Origin: Planococcus sp. CP5-4_YE
GTDB lineage: Bacteria > Bacillota > Bacilli > Bacillales_A > Planococcaceae
Direction: 5' to 3'
NCBI RefSeq assembly: GCF_019042655.1
Contig: NZ_JAHPZO010000002.1
Coordinates: 310,001-374,000, forward strand
DNA length: 64,000 bases
Below the pieces are notes generated by a model. The model was not told the origin of the DNA, did not search any database, and was given only the letters and a program-made list of their open reading frames with translations. Below, one piece after another: positions 53,248 through 62,891 of this stretch. The translations under genes and the position numbers were made by a program. How positions within the stretch are numbered: position 1 is the first letter of the stretch; the number at the start of each line of letters is the position of its first letter.

Positions 53248-53670
53248 TTAATTCTCTAGTCGTTTCTGCAGGAAATATTGGCTGAAGCCTTTCGGATGAT
53301 CTTCGAGCTTGCCGAAGACTTCGTAGCCGTTTCGCTTGTAAAAATCGGGGGCCTGGAAACTGAACGTATCGAGCGTAATCAACCGGCAGCCGTGTTCTTT
53401 CGCAGCTTGCTCCATCTTCTCAAGCAGCAGCTTCCCCTGTCCTTGCCCTCTCAAGCGTTCGTCCACCCACAAAAAGTCGACATGCAAATGCTGCCAGAAC
53501 GCAGTAGCGGTAATGCCGCCCATGATTGTCCCGTCATCGTCTTTCAGCACAACATTCAGATGCTCCACCGGCGTCTTAACTTCGTCCGGCAAGTTTTTCA
53601 TATTGTACGCAATCAATTTGTTTCGGATAAATTCACTATCTTGTCGATCTGATCCAGCTATCACTTTCAT
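53248..53670 (-). CDS. GNAT-family N-acetyltransferase
   Basis: 140 aa. Acetyl-CoA binding loop VDERLRGQGQGKLLLEKMEQ, followed by ITLDTFSFQAPDFYKRNGYE. Substrate unknown. The ATG overlaps the VOC gene stop by 4 bp, so the two are coupled. Confidence 0.88.
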   Translation of the reverse strand: MKVIAGSDRQDSEFIRNKLIAYNMKNLPDEVKTPVEHLNVVLKDDDGTIMGGITATAFWQHLHVDFLWVDERLRGQGQGKLLLEKMEQAAKEHGCRLITLDTFSFQAPDFYKRNGYEVFGKLEDHPKGFSQYFLQKRLEN

Positions 53671-54047
53671 TGGCTTTCTCCCGCTCCTTCCTGTTGAATC
53701 AGTTCCACCCGATTGCCGAACGGATCGCGGAATTCAAAACGCGCAAATCCCGGAATTGGCACCGCCTCCAGAATCTCCACACCGTTTTCTTCCAGCCTCT
53801 CGCGCCAATAATGTATGTCTTCTACTTGATACGCGAGATGCGCTTTTGTCGCCAAACGGTCAAAGCCGTCTTCAGTCCCGACATGCACTTCCTGATGGCC
53901 GACTGAAAGCCAAAAGCCGCCGCGCCCTTTCAAGGCATCCGGCTTGTCGAGTTCCTGCAAGTCCAATAGCTCGCAATAAAACGCTTTTCCTTCTACTTCT
54001 GCCCCTTTTGGAATGGTGATTTGTGCGTGATGCAATCCGATGATCAT
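53667..54047 (-). CDS. VOC/glyoxalase superfamily protein
   Basis: 126 aa. Paired betaalphabetabetabeta units: LHHAQITIPKGAEVEG, QEVHVGTEDGF, HLAYQVEDI, FEFRDPFGNRVELIQ. The His and Glu positions used for metal are present. Reaction unknown. Confidence 0.87.
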   Translation of the reverse strand: MIIGLHHAQITIPKGAEVEGKAFYCELLDLQELDKPDALKGRGGFWLSVGHQEVHVGTEDGFDRLATKAHLAYQVEDIHYWRERLEENGVEILEAVPIPGFARFEFRDPFGNRVELIQQEGAGESQ

Positions 54048-54066
54048 ATCGTCTCCCCCTGTTTCA

Positions 54067-54933
54067 TTAATGGATATCGCGCTTCTTGAAATTGCCGCCT
54101 TTCACTTCAGCGACATCATACACCGCAACAAAAGCCTGCGGGTCGATTTCGTAAATGATTTCTTTCATCTTGCTATCTTCGAGGCGGTTGATGATGCACG
54201 TGATTTCCTTATAGTCTTCATTGGTGTACGCCCCTTTGACCAAATTATATGTAGCACTGCGCCCCAAGCGGTCGCGGATCGTCTCGACCATATTCTCGGG
54301 TTCACTCGTGATAATCTTATACGTTTTCGAACCGCTCAAGCCTTCCTCCACCATATGAATCACTTTGGAAGCAATGAAATAAGCGATTCCCGACAAGAAC
54401 GCGCCCTGCAATCCGAAAACCGTCGACACGACGATAAAGACGAATAAGTTCAGGAATAAAATTAAATCACTTGTACCAAACGGCAATTTCCGCGACAGCA
54501 ACACCGCGAGCATATCGATGCCGTCCAACGCACCGCCATTGCGCAGCGCAAGCCCCATGCCGAAACCGATGATGATACCCCCGACTACTGTCACCAGCAG
54601 TGAATCACCTTCGACAATCTGCGGGACATGGTGCATAATGGTCGTCCCGTATGCCAAAGCGGCAATGCCGATCACCGAATAGATGGCAAAGCTCTTGCCG
54701 ATTTGCTTATACCCAAGATAAACGAAGGGAATATTCAGCAGGCCGATCAAAATTCCGAGCTGCATGCCCGTCAGCTGGGAACCGACAATGCTCAGTCCCG
54801 TCACACCGCCGTCCGATACGTTATTCGGAATCAATACGGCTTCCAATCCATATGCTGTAATGAACCCGCCAATGATAACCGCAAACGCCCGCAGCACTTT
54901 CTTAGCCCGCTTCCTTGCCTTTTTTTCTGTCAT
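54067..54933 (-). CDS. YitT-family membrane protein
   Basis: 288 aa. Five or six membrane segments (GLEAVLIPNNVSDGGVTGLS, GFGMGLALRNGGALDGIDML) then a cytoplasmic DUF2179 domain (KTYKIITSEPENMVETIRDR). Function unknown. The frame is open 43 codons further upstream, but the ATG at 54933 (MTEKKARKRAKK) is preceded by GTGGGG. Confidence 0.88.
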   Translation of the reverse strand: MTEKKARKRAKKVLRAFAVIIGGFITAYGLEAVLIPNNVSDGGVTGLSIVGSQLTGMQLGILIGLLNIPFVYLGYKQIGKSFAIYSVIGIAALAYGTTIMHHVPQIVEGDSLLVTVVGGIIIGFGMGLALRNGGALDGIDMLAVLLSRKLPFGTSDLILFLNLFVFIVVSTVFGLQGAFLSGIAYFIASKVIHMVEEGLSGSKTYKIITSEPENMVETIRDRLGRSATYNLVKGAYTNEDYKEITCIINRLEDSKMKEIIYEIDPQAFVAVYDVAEVKGGNFKKRDIH

Positions 54934-55069
54934 AGTCCCCACTCGATTTCCTCTTTTCCCGCTACACTCTTTGCTGTTCATGTTAATGATACACTTTCTT
55001 CCATTCGTGTTGAAACGATAACTCAATATTTTCCAGGCTTCAGAGTCCAGACTCTTCCACAATAAAATC

Positions 55070-55112
55070 CCGAATGGGGACGCTATTGTTCGCGCCCCCC
55101 ATCCAGGATTCG
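55070..55112 (-). terminator. Terminator after the FMN reductase gene
   Basis: AAUCCUGGAUGGGGGGCGC ... GCGUCCCCAUUCGGGAUUUUAUU, a long imperfect stem with U-rich tail on the minus strand. Confidence 0.65.
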
Positions 55113-55134
55113 GTGGAAAAGTTTATTCACTTGA

Positions 55135-55695
55135 TCACTTGCGCAAAGGTTCCAGCGCATTCGCCCACGCAGTGACTTGATCGAGCATGGCATTGACCGA
55201 TTTCTCATGGAATGCTGCCGGCTTGAATTCGCCCATTTTCACGAAATCCGTAAACAAGGACATGGCGGGGTGGACCCGGACCGTAGCCACTTGCAGTTCT
55301 GCCAGTATGATGCGCAAGGATTCCGCTGCCCGGACGCCGCCTGCCGATCCGTAGCTGACAATGCCTGCCGCCTTATTGTTCCATTCGATGTACAAATAAT
55401 CGATGGCATTCTTCAACGCTGACGTAACGCCATGGTTATACTCCGGGCAAATGAATACATAACCGTCCAACTCCGCAATCTTTTTCGCCCATGGAATGGC
55501 TTCGGGCGTTTGATAATCCTGGCTGTACGCCGCAGAAACCGGCTCTGCATACATTGGTAAATTGTATTCAGCCAAATCTACGAGTTCATAATCAGCGTCG
55601 CCGCGCTGGTCGGCGATGCCTTTCACCCATTCCGCCACTTGCAAACTAGTGCGTCCGGGACGTGTACTGCCGGTAATGATGCCAATTTTCGTCAT
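55135..55695 (-). CDS. NADPH-dependent FMN reductase
   Basis: 186 aa flavodoxin-like protein. The N-terminal phosphate loop ITGSTRPGRTSLQVAEW and the FICPEYNHGVTSALKNAIDY motif define the NADPH-dependent FMN/azoreductase family. ATG at 55695 follows AAAGGAGG; a much longer frame upstream is not supported. Confidence 0.9.
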   Translation of the reverse strand: MTKIGIITGSTRPGRTSLQVAEWVKGIADQRGDADYELVDLAEYNLPMYAEPVSAAYSQDYQTPEAIPWAKKIAELDGYVFICPEYNHGVTSALKNAIDYLYIEWNNKAAGIVSYGSAGGVRAAESLRIILAELQVATVRVHPAMSLFTDFVKMGEFKPAAFHEKSVNAMLDQVTAWANALEPLRK

Positions 55696-55829
55696 AACTC
55701 CGCCTCCTTTATGATAACCGCATGTATGCAGATCTCGATGCCCTTTCATCATAGGAGATAAATCATTTCTTTTCAATAAAAAGAACGAATATTCAAACTT
55801 ATTATTGAAAATTTCATATTTCCCAGGAA

Positions 55830-55861
55830 ATAAAAGAACCCCGCACGGATGCGAGGGTTCA
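55830..55861 (-). terminator. Terminator after glmS
   Basis: GAACCCUCGCAUCCGUGCGGGGUUCUUUUA on the minus strand, just past the glmS stop codon. Confidence 0.88.
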
Positions 55862-55869
55862 CTCATTGT

Positions 55870-57672
55870 TTATTCAACTGTTACAGATTTTGCCAAGTTA
55901 CGCGGTTTGTCAACATCACAATCACGGTGAAGAGCAGCATAATAGCTGATCAACTGAAGCGGGATGACCGATACGAGTGGCGTCAACAATTCATGGACTT
56001 TCGGCAAGACGTGGCTGTCGCCTTCTTCGTTCAAGCCTTCCATGGAAATGATGCACGTATTGGCGCCGCGTGCCGCCACTTCTTTGACGTTGCCGCGGAT
56101 GTTCAAGTTGACGGATTCCTGCGTCGCAAGCGCGATGACCGGCGTGCCTTCTTCGATCAATGCGATCGTGCCGTGCTTCAATTCTCCGCCAGCAAAGCCT
56201 TCTGCTTGGATATAAGAGATTTCTTTCAACTTCAATGCGCCTTCAAGGCCGACGAAATAATCCATCAAACGCCCGATGAAGAAGCAATTGCGTGTCGTCG
56301 AAAGGAAATCCGTTGCGATTTGTTCAAGCTCTTCTTTCATATCGACTTGTGCTTGCACAGCGTTCGCCACGATGCCCATTTCCTGGACCAAATCGAAACC
56401 GATATCACGGCCGCGTCGCTCTGCCGTTACTGCTGCCAAGATTGAAAGTACAGCCAACTGCGCTGTGTATGCTTTTGTGGATGCTACCGCAATTTCAGGG
56501 CCAGCATGCAACAATAGCGTATGGTCTGCTTCACGTGAAAGCGTAGAGCCCGCCACGTTTGTCACCGTCAGTGATGGATGGCCCAATTCTTTGATGCGCA
56601 CCAATACTTGGCGGCTGTCCGCTGTTTCGCCGGACTGGGAAATGAAGATAAACAACGGGTTTTCAGAAAGAAGCGGCATATTGTAGCCGAATTCGCTCGC
56701 TACGTGCACTTCTACTGGGATGCCCGCCATTTTCTCCAAGTATTCCTTGCCGATCAAACCTGCATGGTAGCTTGTGCCTGCAGCAATGATGTACAGGCGG
56801 TCTGCAGATTCCAAAGCGTCCAAAATTTTCGAGTCGATCGTCAACTGATCGTTCTCGTCTTGGTAAGCTTGGATGATTTTGCGCATAACTGCTGGCTGCT
56901 CATCGATTTCTTTCAGCATATAGTGAGGGTACGTACCTTTATCGATATCGCTCATGTCGATTTCAGCTGTAAACGGATCGCGTGCCACTTCTTCGCCGTC
57001 GAGCGTCAAGATTTGCACGCTTTCTTTTTTGACGATGACAACTTCTTTGTCCATCAATTCAACGAACTGGTCCGTCACTTGCAGCATCGCCATGGCATCA
57101 GATGCGATGACATTGAAGTTTTCGCCAAGGCCGACAAGAAGCGGGCTCTTGTTTTTCGCTACGTAGATCGTCTGCTCTTCTTGTGCATCAAGCAATGCAA
57201 TCGCGTAAGAGCCTTTCATCAATTTCAAAGCTTTGCTGAACGCTTCTTTTGTCGTCATGCCTTCTTCGACGAATTTGCCGATCAATTGCACGATGATTTC
57301 TGTGTCTGTATCAGACTCCATTTCCACGCCTTCCAAATGGTCGCGCTGGATATGGTGGTAGTTCTCGATAACGCCGTTATGAACGATCGTGAAGCGGTCT
57401 GATGTATTCTGATGCGGGTGAGCGTTAATTTTGCTTGGCTTGCCGTGTGTTGCCCAGCGTGTATGCCCGATTCCTGTGTTTCCTGTCACATCATCTTCCA
57501 CGACTCCGCGCAGATCCGCAATGCGGCCTTTTTCCTTGAATACTTTGATGCCTTCGCCGTTGCGCACTGCAATCCCCGCTGAATCATATCCACGGTACTC
57601 CAGACGCTCCAAGCCTTTCAATAAAATCTCTTTTGAATCCTGTTCTCCAATATACCCGACAATTCCACACAT
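55870..57672 (-). CDS. glmS: Glutamine-fructose-6-phosphate aminotransferase GlmS
   Basis: Makes glucosamine-6-phosphate, first step to UDP-GlcNAc; 600 aa. Class II glutaminase domain with N-terminal catalytic Cys (MCGIVGYIG), [18 protein letters not shown]; then two SIS domains ([33 protein letters not shown]) and the C-terminal [12 protein letters not shown]. It is controlled by a glmS ribozyme in its leader. Confidence 0.98.
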   Translation of the reverse strand: MCGIVGYIGEQDSKEILLKGLERLEYRGYDSAGIAVRNGEGIKVFKEKGRIADLRGVVEDDVTGNTGIGHTRWATHGKPSKINAHPHQNTSDRFTIVHNGVIENYHHIQRDHLEGVEMESDTDTEIIVQLIGKFVEEGMTTKEAFSKALKLMKGSYAIALLDAQEEQTIYVAKNKSPLLVGLGENFNVIASDAMAMLQVTDQFVELMDKEVVIVKKESVQILTLDGEEVARDPFTAEIDMSDIDKGTYPHYMLKEIDEQPAVMRKIIQAYQDENDQLTIDSKILDALESADRLYIIAAGTSYHAGLIGKEYLEKMAGIPVEVHVASEFGYNMPLLSENPLFIFISQSGETADSRQVLVRIKELGHPSLTVTNVAGSTLSREADHTLLLHAGPEIAVASTKAYTAQLAVLSILAAVTAERRGRDIGFDLVQEMGIVANAVQAQVDMKEELEQIATDFLSTTRNCFFIGRLMDYFVGLEGALKLKEISYIQAEGFAGGELKHGTIALIEEGTPVIALATQESVNLNIRGNVKEVAARGANTCIISMEGLNEEGDSHVLPKVHELLTPLVSVIPLQLISYYAALHRDCDVDKPRNLAKSVTVE

Positions 57673-57728
57673 AATTTATATTCCTCCAATTTTCTAAATG
57701 TCAAAATAAGCGTTCTCGAACGCTTATC

Positions 57729-57895
57729 GTGAACCCGTGCAAGCTGATTGTCCAATCGATCGCTCGACTGTTTTAAGCATGCACCTAACGACCGGGCTTC
57801 GCGGCCGGGAGGTATCCGCCGAAAACTCGATACTCCTCCTCCTCGTCTACTGAAGACTGACTGGTCCGTCCGAGTTCTTCAGTACAGGCGCTATA
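57729..57895 (-). ncRNA. glmS ribozyme
   Basis: Minus-strand RNA AUUAUA/GCGCC (cleavage expected between A 57892 and G 57891), GACGAGG, UAUCGA then UUUUCGGCGGAUACCUCCCGG (the conserved core, 57825 region), and 3' stems. Glucosamine-6-phosphate binding triggers self-cleavage and decay of the mRNA. A hairpin AUAAGCGUUC-GAG-AACGCUUAU with a short U-run (57704-57727) lies between ribozyme and gene. Confidence 0.93.
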
Positions 57896-57911
57896 ATTGG
57901 TTTCCTTCGCA

Positions 57912-58043
57912 CTAACTTCTATCCCCCTTTTGCATCGGCATTAAACCGACCTCCCTATCATAACCGCTGTGCACAATTCCGTCAATGAACGCACAACTCT
58001 TCTTAGGACAATCTGCACAGTCATCTTCCAGCGGCTGGTTCAT
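57912..58043 (-). CDS. Possible small Cys-rich protein upstream of the glmS ribozyme
   Basis: 43 codons starting MNQPLEDDCADCPKKSCAF, with three Cys in a CxxC...C pattern, behind a strong GAGGAG site 3 nt from the ATG-proximal A (GAGGAGCAATG). Its stop lies just ahead of the ribozyme. It overlaps a strong predicted glmS promoter, so it would need its own upstream start. I recognise no family; it may be chance. Confidence 0.3.
   Translation of the reverse strand: MNQPLEDDCADCPKKSCAFIDGIVHSGYDREVGLMPMQKGDRS
57957..57985 (-). promoter_or_regulatory. Promoter of glmS
   Basis: TTGACG (57980-57985), 17 nt, TATGAT (57957-57962) on the minus strand, about 60 bp before the ribozyme cleavage site. 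Confidence 0.75.
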
Positions 58044-58599
58044 TGCTCCTCATGTTTTCTAACTATTTTCAGCTCCGAACAACTTCTAGCCTGCACAAAA
58101 AGCCACCAGGACAAGCATCCTTGCTTTACATTGCGCATTTATGCCGAAAATCCCGTAACCTATCTTTTTGAATTCTTTGGTAAACTTTTGACGGCGCTGC
58201 CCCTTGAAATGACGATAAATAGCCATAAAGGTTTCAGCTAATGAAACTCTTGTGGAGTGAGTCGGACATCGGACAAACGGGTAAGAAGAAGCTGTCATTG
58301 ACCTTTTCATCGCGAAGCAGTCGCCTCCCGCTTTGGGCATGCCTCCCGCAATAAGCCAAGAAGAACACTTGTCTCATTGCTTCGGCTCGCCCTTGTGCGC
58401 GGTTCGGCTTTTAGATTTCAATGGGTGTTGTGTGCGAGAAAGTATCGCTGTTGATTGGATGCATCCGTTGGTGGAGACGCTTAGCTAGACTTGCTAGTGG
58501 TGAAGTTGCCAGAGCTATCCAATTTGGACTTACGAAGCAGAACAAAACTATTCACACTAAGTCCAGTGCCAAACTCATTTCATTTCCTCTCTAAAACTA
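58044..58599. other. Intergenic stretch without recognised gene
   Basis: Between glmM and glmS. Frames of up to 90 codons exist on both strands (for example 58086-58340 minus) but have no convincing ribosome site, unusual composition and no family resemblance. I see no RNA gene. It may hold a decayed gene. Confidence 0.5.
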
Positions 58600-58805
58600 G
58601 AGATGAAGCGGAAGGGAGGCGACTCCGGGAGGATCAGCGAGACAATTGAGACCCTGCAAGCGAATATGCGAAAGGTATTGAGCGTATTCGTTTGCGAAAC
58701 TCGAACATCGTGAGAGTTGAGCAGGCAGGGTTTTGTGCAGCGATCGAAGCGGCTCAATGCGAGCCCTCCGGAAAGCGTCCTCCCTGGAGCGTAATCTCCA
58801 TCTTT
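58600..58805. repeat. Dispersed intergenic repeat, copy 4 (long variant)
   Basis: AAGCGGAAGGGAGGCGACTC ... CCGGAAAGCGTCCTCCCTGG. Ends match those of the other copies (AAGCGGAGGGCG / GGAAAGCG), with a longer centre containing AT-rich inverted segments (CGAATATGCG ... CGTATTCG). Non-coding. Confidence 0.65.
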
Positions 58806-58849
58806 ATGCACCTCTCTATTCTATACTTAGCTTCATATCACTTTGCCCA

Positions 58850-58882
58850 CAAAAAAGGCCAGAGCATCCGCTCCGGCCTTTA
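58850..58882 (-). terminator. Terminator after glmM
   Basis: AAAGGCCGGAGC-GGAU-GCUCUGGCCUUUUUUGU on the minus strand. Confidence 0.9.
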
Positions 58883-58888
58883 GCTTAG

Positions 58889-60238
58889 TTATTTCATGCC
58901 CATTTCTTCGCGTACAACCGCCGCGATCCGCTCCACGTAATCTTCGCACGCTTCTGCAGACGGCGCTTCGACCATGACGCGCACCAATGGCTCAGTTCCG
59001 GAAGGGCGCACGAGCACACGGCCATCGCCGTCCATATCGCGTTCCACTTCCGCAATCTTCTCTGCCACAAGCGCATTATCCGTCACGCCGTGCTTGTCCG
59101 TTACGCGGATGTTGACGAGCTTCTGCGGGAAAATCGTCATTTCATTCGCTAGCTCAGACAATTTCTTGCCGGTGATCTTCATGATGTTCACTAGTTGAAG
59201 GCCTGATAGCAAGCCATCGCCTGTCGTATTGTAATCAAGGAAAATGATATGGCCTGACTGTTCTCCGCCCAAATTATATTCATTCTTTTTCATTTCTTCG
59301 ACAACATAGCGGTCGCCTACAGCCGTCTTGACGCTCTTCATGCCATTTTCTTCAAGTGCTTTATAGAAGCCCATATTGCTCATGATCGTCGAAACGACCG
59401 TATCCTGCTTCAAGCGGCCTTCCGATTTCAAATGCTTCGCGCAAATGTACATGATCTGGTCGCCATCGACGATTGTTCCTTTTTCATCCACCGCAATTAA
59501 ACGGTCTCCGTCGCCATCAAAAGCAAGTCCGACATCGGCGCCTTTCTCCAAGACCAGCTTCGCAAGTGCTTCAGGATGTGTCGATCCAACGCCTTCGTTA
59601 ATGTTCAAACCGTTTGGCGATGCGCCCATCGAGCTAATGTCTGCATCCAAGTCCGCAAATACGTGCGTTGCCAGCGTCGATGTCGCACCATGTGCGCAGT
59701 CAAGCGCCACGTGGATGCCGTCGAACTCTTCGTCCACAGTCTGCTTTAAATACTGGATGTATTTTTGGCCGCCTTCGAAATATTCCGTGATGCTGCCAAG
59801 ATCTCCGCCTGTTGGGCGCGGCAGATCGTCCGTTTCTGCATCAAGCAAGGCTTCAATTTCCGCTTCCTGGTCGTCCGACAATTTAAAGCCGTCCGAACCG
59901 AAGAATTTAATGCCATTATCTGCGACCGGGTTATGGGAAGCAGAAATCATGACTCCCGCTTCCGCGCTCATGACGCGTGTCAGATATGAAACACCTGGAG
60001 TGCTGATGACGCCGAGGCGCATAACTTCTGCACCGACTGACAATAATCCAGCCGCCAATGCGTTTTCCAGCATTTCCCCGGAAATTCGTGTATCCCGTCC
60101 TACCAGCACTTTCGGTTTTTCCTTTGAGCTTTTCGTTAAGACATAGCCGCCAAAACGCCCAAGCCTAAATGCCAGTTCCGGCGTCAATTCGCTATTGGCT
60201 ACCCCTCGTACACCATCGGTCCCAAAATATTTTCCCAT
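58889..60238 (-). CDS. glmM: Phosphoglucosamine mutase GlmM
   Basis: Converts glucosamine-6-P to glucosamine-1-P; 449 aa. [15 protein letters not shown] start, catalytic serine loop [20 protein letters not shown] near residue 100, metal loop [16 protein letters not shown], and phosphate loop [15 protein letters not shown]. In Bacillales it also inhibits CdaA, whose gene lies two upstream. ATG at 60238 chosen; seven more codons are open upstream. Confidence 0.97.
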   Translation of the reverse strand: MGKYFGTDGVRGVANSELTPELAFRLGRFGGYVLTKSSKEKPKVLVGRDTRISGEMLENALAAGLLSVGAEVMRLGVISTPGVSYLTRVMSAEAGVMISASHNPVADNGIKFFGSDGFKLSDDQEAEIEALLDAETDDLPRPTGGDLGSITEYFEGGQKYIQYLKQTVDEEFDGIHVALDCAHGATSTLATHVFADLDADISSMGASPNGLNINEGVGSTHPEALAKLVLEKGADVGLAFDGDGDRLIAVDEKGTIVDGDQIMYICAKHLKSEGRLKQDTVVSTIMSNMGFYKALEENGMKSVKTAVGDRYVVEEMKKNEYNLGGEQSGHIIFLDYNTTGDGLLSGLQLVNIMKITGKKLSELANEMTIFPQKLVNIRVTDKHGVTDNALVAEKIAEVERDMDGDGRVLVRPSGTEPLVRVMVEAPSAEACEDYVERIAAVVREEMGMK

Positions 60239-60309
60239 GCTTTTCGCTCCTTCAATCACTCTGTATTATGATTTGTTTATATTAACTTAAATTTACATTT
60301 TTAGCTATT

Positions 60310-61314
60310 TTATTCTTCTTCATTGCTTTCGGCAACTTCCGGATTTTCCAACTCTTCCGGTATGATTAATGATTCATCTACTGAAATAGCTGCTTCTACT
60401 TGCATCTCTCCTGGAGAAACCCCGGAGGCGCCCGATGGAATCGGCAATTCCACTGTCACTGTCGTATCAGATGCTGTGACGCTGTTCGCTTCCACTTCAA
60501 TGACATATTCACCCATGGTATCCAGTACGCTCCGCGGACCGAAGACACGCACTTGCTTGCTTGATGGTGTCCATGAATTAATCGTAATGCCCGTCTGAGG
60601 ATCGCCATTCGACTCGATGCGCACCGGCAATTCGCGGCTGTATTCTTCCACCGTGACGTCTACCGCTACGGATTCCGGCTCGATCGTGACATTATCGAGT
60701 TTCGTTAAGTCCTCTGCCAAAACGCGCACGCGGGCCTCCGCGGTAAAAGATTCCTTGATTTCCGGCTCCCCGGTCACTGTCGCTTTGACAAAGCTGATGG
60801 CGTTAATGACGCTTTGCGGACCGGTCACCGTTACGGTATCCGGTTCAACAGACAAACCATCCAACATAAAGCCTTCTGCCAGCAAGCGCTCGTTCATCTC
60901 CGCGTCGATGTCGAATTCCTGCGACACCCGCTCCTCGAGCACGACGTTAACAAATGCTGGATCCACGCGTGCGCTCAATTGCTCCGATAAGTTTTCTGTC
61001 TGGATCGGCACTTGATGCTCCCCTAAAGGCAAATTGCGCAAATCGATGAATAAGGTATAATCATCGAGCTGGCGCGTCGTTTGAATGATACTCGCCGGGC
61101 CGCTCAAATACAAATCGACCGTATCCGGCACGCCGCTGACCATCAAACTCTCATCGTAATACACCTGCAGTTCCACATCTTCAATCATTTCCGACACTCT
61201 ACCGGTTTCGGTCGTGGTCGTCGTATTTTCCGTCTGGACGGAAAAGAAGAGCAGAAAGGCCAGGAATAATGCCATAATCCGGAGAAACCACGGATTGTCC
61301 ATCATCTTATCCAT
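60310..61314 (-). CDS. cdaR: CdaA regulator CdaR (YbbR-domain protein)
   Basis: 334 aa, one N-terminal membrane helix (NPWFLRIMALFLAFLLFFSV) and four YbbR repeats outside the cell. It modulates the diadenylate cyclase CdaA encoded directly upstream; the genes overlap by 8 bp. The acidic C-terminus (EELENPEVAESNEEE) is low complexity. Confidence 0.93.
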   Translation of the reverse strand: MDKMMDNPWFLRIMALFLAFLLFFSVQTENTTTTTETGRVSEMIEDVELQVYYDESLMVSGVPDTVDLYLSGPASIIQTTRQLDDYTLFIDLRNLPLGEHQVPIQTENLSEQLSARVDPAFVNVVLEERVSQEFDIDAEMNERLLAEGFMLDGLSVEPDTVTVTGPQSVINAISFVKATVTGEPEIKESFTAEARVRVLAEDLTKLDNVTIEPESVAVDVTVEEYSRELPVRIESNGDPQTGITINSWTPSSKQVRVFGPRSVLDTMGEYVIEVEANSVTASDTTVTVELPIPSGASGVSPGEMQVEAAISVDESLIIPEELENPEVAESNEEE

Positions 61315-62143
61315 TCTTTTTCCCCCTCCAATTCCACCAGGACGTCGACGCCTGCTGCTGTTCAGCACCGAACCAAATGCGGCGAAGCTTCACTTCAAAA
61401 TCCTCGAGCGACAAATTGCGGTGCAAATCGCCGTTCGCCGTCAAACTGATTGCGCCGGTCTCTTCCGATACCACAATGGTGATTGCATCCGTCACTTCAC
61501 TGATGCCGAGCGCTGCACGGTGGCGCGTCCCCAGCTCTTTCGAAATGAACGGGCTCTCAGACAGCGGCAAGTAGCAGGCTGCCGCAGCAATGCGGTTCTT
61601 TTGGACAATGACCGCTCCGTCATGCAGCGGCGTATTCGGAATGAATAAATTGATCATTAATTCGGAAGTGATGTCCGAATTCATCGGAATGCCCGTCTCT
61701 ATGTATTCGCTGAGCCCGGTTTCACGCTCGATTGAAATGAGTGCCCCGATGCGGCGCTTCGCCATATAGCTGACCGATTTGCTCATCGCTTCAATCAAGC
61801 GGTTGCGCTCGGATTCTTCATTAAGCGTACTGCTTGAGAACAATTTTCCGCGTCCGAGCTGTTCGAGTGCCCGCCTCAGTTCCGGCTGGAAGATAATGAT
61901 GATGGCAAGAAAACCCCATTCGAGCACTTGCTGCATGATCCAACCGAGCGTCTCCAGGTTGAGCGCCTGGGTCACAAGACGCGCGATGATAATAAAGAAG
62001 ATTCCTTTTAATAATTGGACAGCCTTCGTTCCCTTGATGACAGTAATAAGTTTGTAAATAACGAACCAGACCAACAGGATGTCGATAAGATTTCCGATCA
62101 TCTGAAGCGGTGTCTGGTCAGTGAAGTTTTCCAAAAAAGGCAT
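61307..62143 (-). CDS. cdaA: Membrane diadenylate cyclase CdaA
   Basis: Makes c-di-AMP from ATP; 278 aa. Three membrane helices, then the DAC domain with the catalytic motifs DGA (TPLHDGAVIVQKNRIAAAAC) and RHR (GTRHRAALGISEVTDAITIV). Forms the conserved cdaA-cdaR-glmM cluster. ATG at 62143 behind GCGAGGG; an extension of 23 codons upstream is not supported. Confidence 0.96.
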   Translation of the reverse strand: MPFLENFTDQTPLQMIGNLIDILLVWFVIYKLITVIKGTKAVQLLKGIFFIIIARLVTQALNLETLGWIMQQVLEWGFLAIIIIFQPELRRALEQLGRGKLFSSSTLNEESERNRLIEAMSKSVSYMAKRRIGALISIERETGLSEYIETGIPMNSDITSELMINLFIPNTPLHDGAVIVQKNRIAAAACYLPLSESPFISKELGTRHRAALGISEVTDAITIVVSEETGAISLTANGDLHRNLSLEDFEVKLRRIWFGAEQQQASTSWWNWRGKKNG

Positions 62144-62213
62144 CTGCAACCCTCGCTTTTCTCCATGTACATATAGTTTCAGTATATCATATCCCGCGAC
62201 ATCTGCCCCCATA

Positions 62214-62246
62214 CAAAAAGCCCATCCACAGAATGGATGGGCTTTA
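62214..62246 (-). terminator. Terminator after rsiW
   Basis: AAAGCCCAUCCAUUCUGUGGAUGGGCUUUUUGUAU on the minus strand, starting at the rsiW stop codon; separates sigW-rsiW from cdaA. Confidence 0.88.
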
Positions 62247-62882
62247 CTCGTCTATTGATTGGTCATTGCCGCCAAAAAAGCTGACGGCATCCTGGAATGT
62301 CCCTTTAATCGTATACCAGAGCCATTCGAATACTTGGTCGATTTCCTCGATTTCGCCGTTAATGACGCCACTCGATGCCATATACTGGCCGTTGACGATC
62401 GTCACGTCGCCTTCAAGTTCCCCATCAACCCGTAAATCCCCATTGCGGATCGTTATATCCCCGACAACGGTTTGTCCGGCTGGAACTACGACCGTTTCGC
62501 CTTCCACCACCAGATTCTCCTGTTTGGTAAAGGCAAATTGCTGGTCGTCGCTGAAGCTCGACATCATCGCTGCACTCATCAACAAGACGAACAGTGCTGC
62601 CGCGATCATCAGCGGATGATGGCGCATAAAGCGTTTCACTCCGACGCGCTGGGATTCTTTCGGCAAACCAGCCATCGTCTTTTGCACGAAATCCGGCGGT
62701 GCCTGGACGTGCGAAGCGCTTTGGACATACGCAATGGTCTTGGTCAGTTCTTGATATATTTTTCTGCAGTCGCTGCAGTTCTGCAAGGAATCTTTCAGTT
62801 CTTTCTCTTCTGATGGGCTGATTTCCCCGTCTAGGTAATCGTCCATCATGCGAATGACTTTTTCCGGACACGCATTCATCAT
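62244..62882 (-). CDS. rsiW: Anti-sigma-W factor RsiW with an altered zinc site
   Basis: 212 aa, membrane-anchored inhibitor of SigW. N-terminal anti-sigma domain (CPEKVIRMMDDYLDGEISPS), one membrane helix (HHPLMIAAALFVLLMSAAMM) and an extracellular part (LVVEGETVVVPAGQTVVGDI) that follows B. subtilis RsiW well. The ZAS zinc motif Hx3CxxC reads SLQNCSDC here, with Ser in place of the His, so zinc binding may be changed or lost. It follows sigW by 9 bp. Confidence 0.92.
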   Translation of the reverse strand: MMNACPEKVIRMMDDYLDGEISPSEEKELKDSLQNCSDCRKIYQELTKTIAYVQSASHVQAPPDFVQKTMAGLPKESQRVGVKRFMRHHPLMIAAALFVLLMSAAMMSSFSDDQQFAFTKQENLVVEGETVVVPAGQTVVGDITIRNGDLRVDGELEGDVTIVNGQYMASSGVINGEIEEIDQVFEWLWYTIKGTFQDAVSFFGGNDQSIDE

Positions 62883-62891
62883 GCTCGCCTC

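Noticed and set aside
58086-58340. 84-codon minus-strand frame between glmM and glmS
   Set aside because: No ribosome site, odd composition and no recognisable family; it may be remnant or chance sequence.
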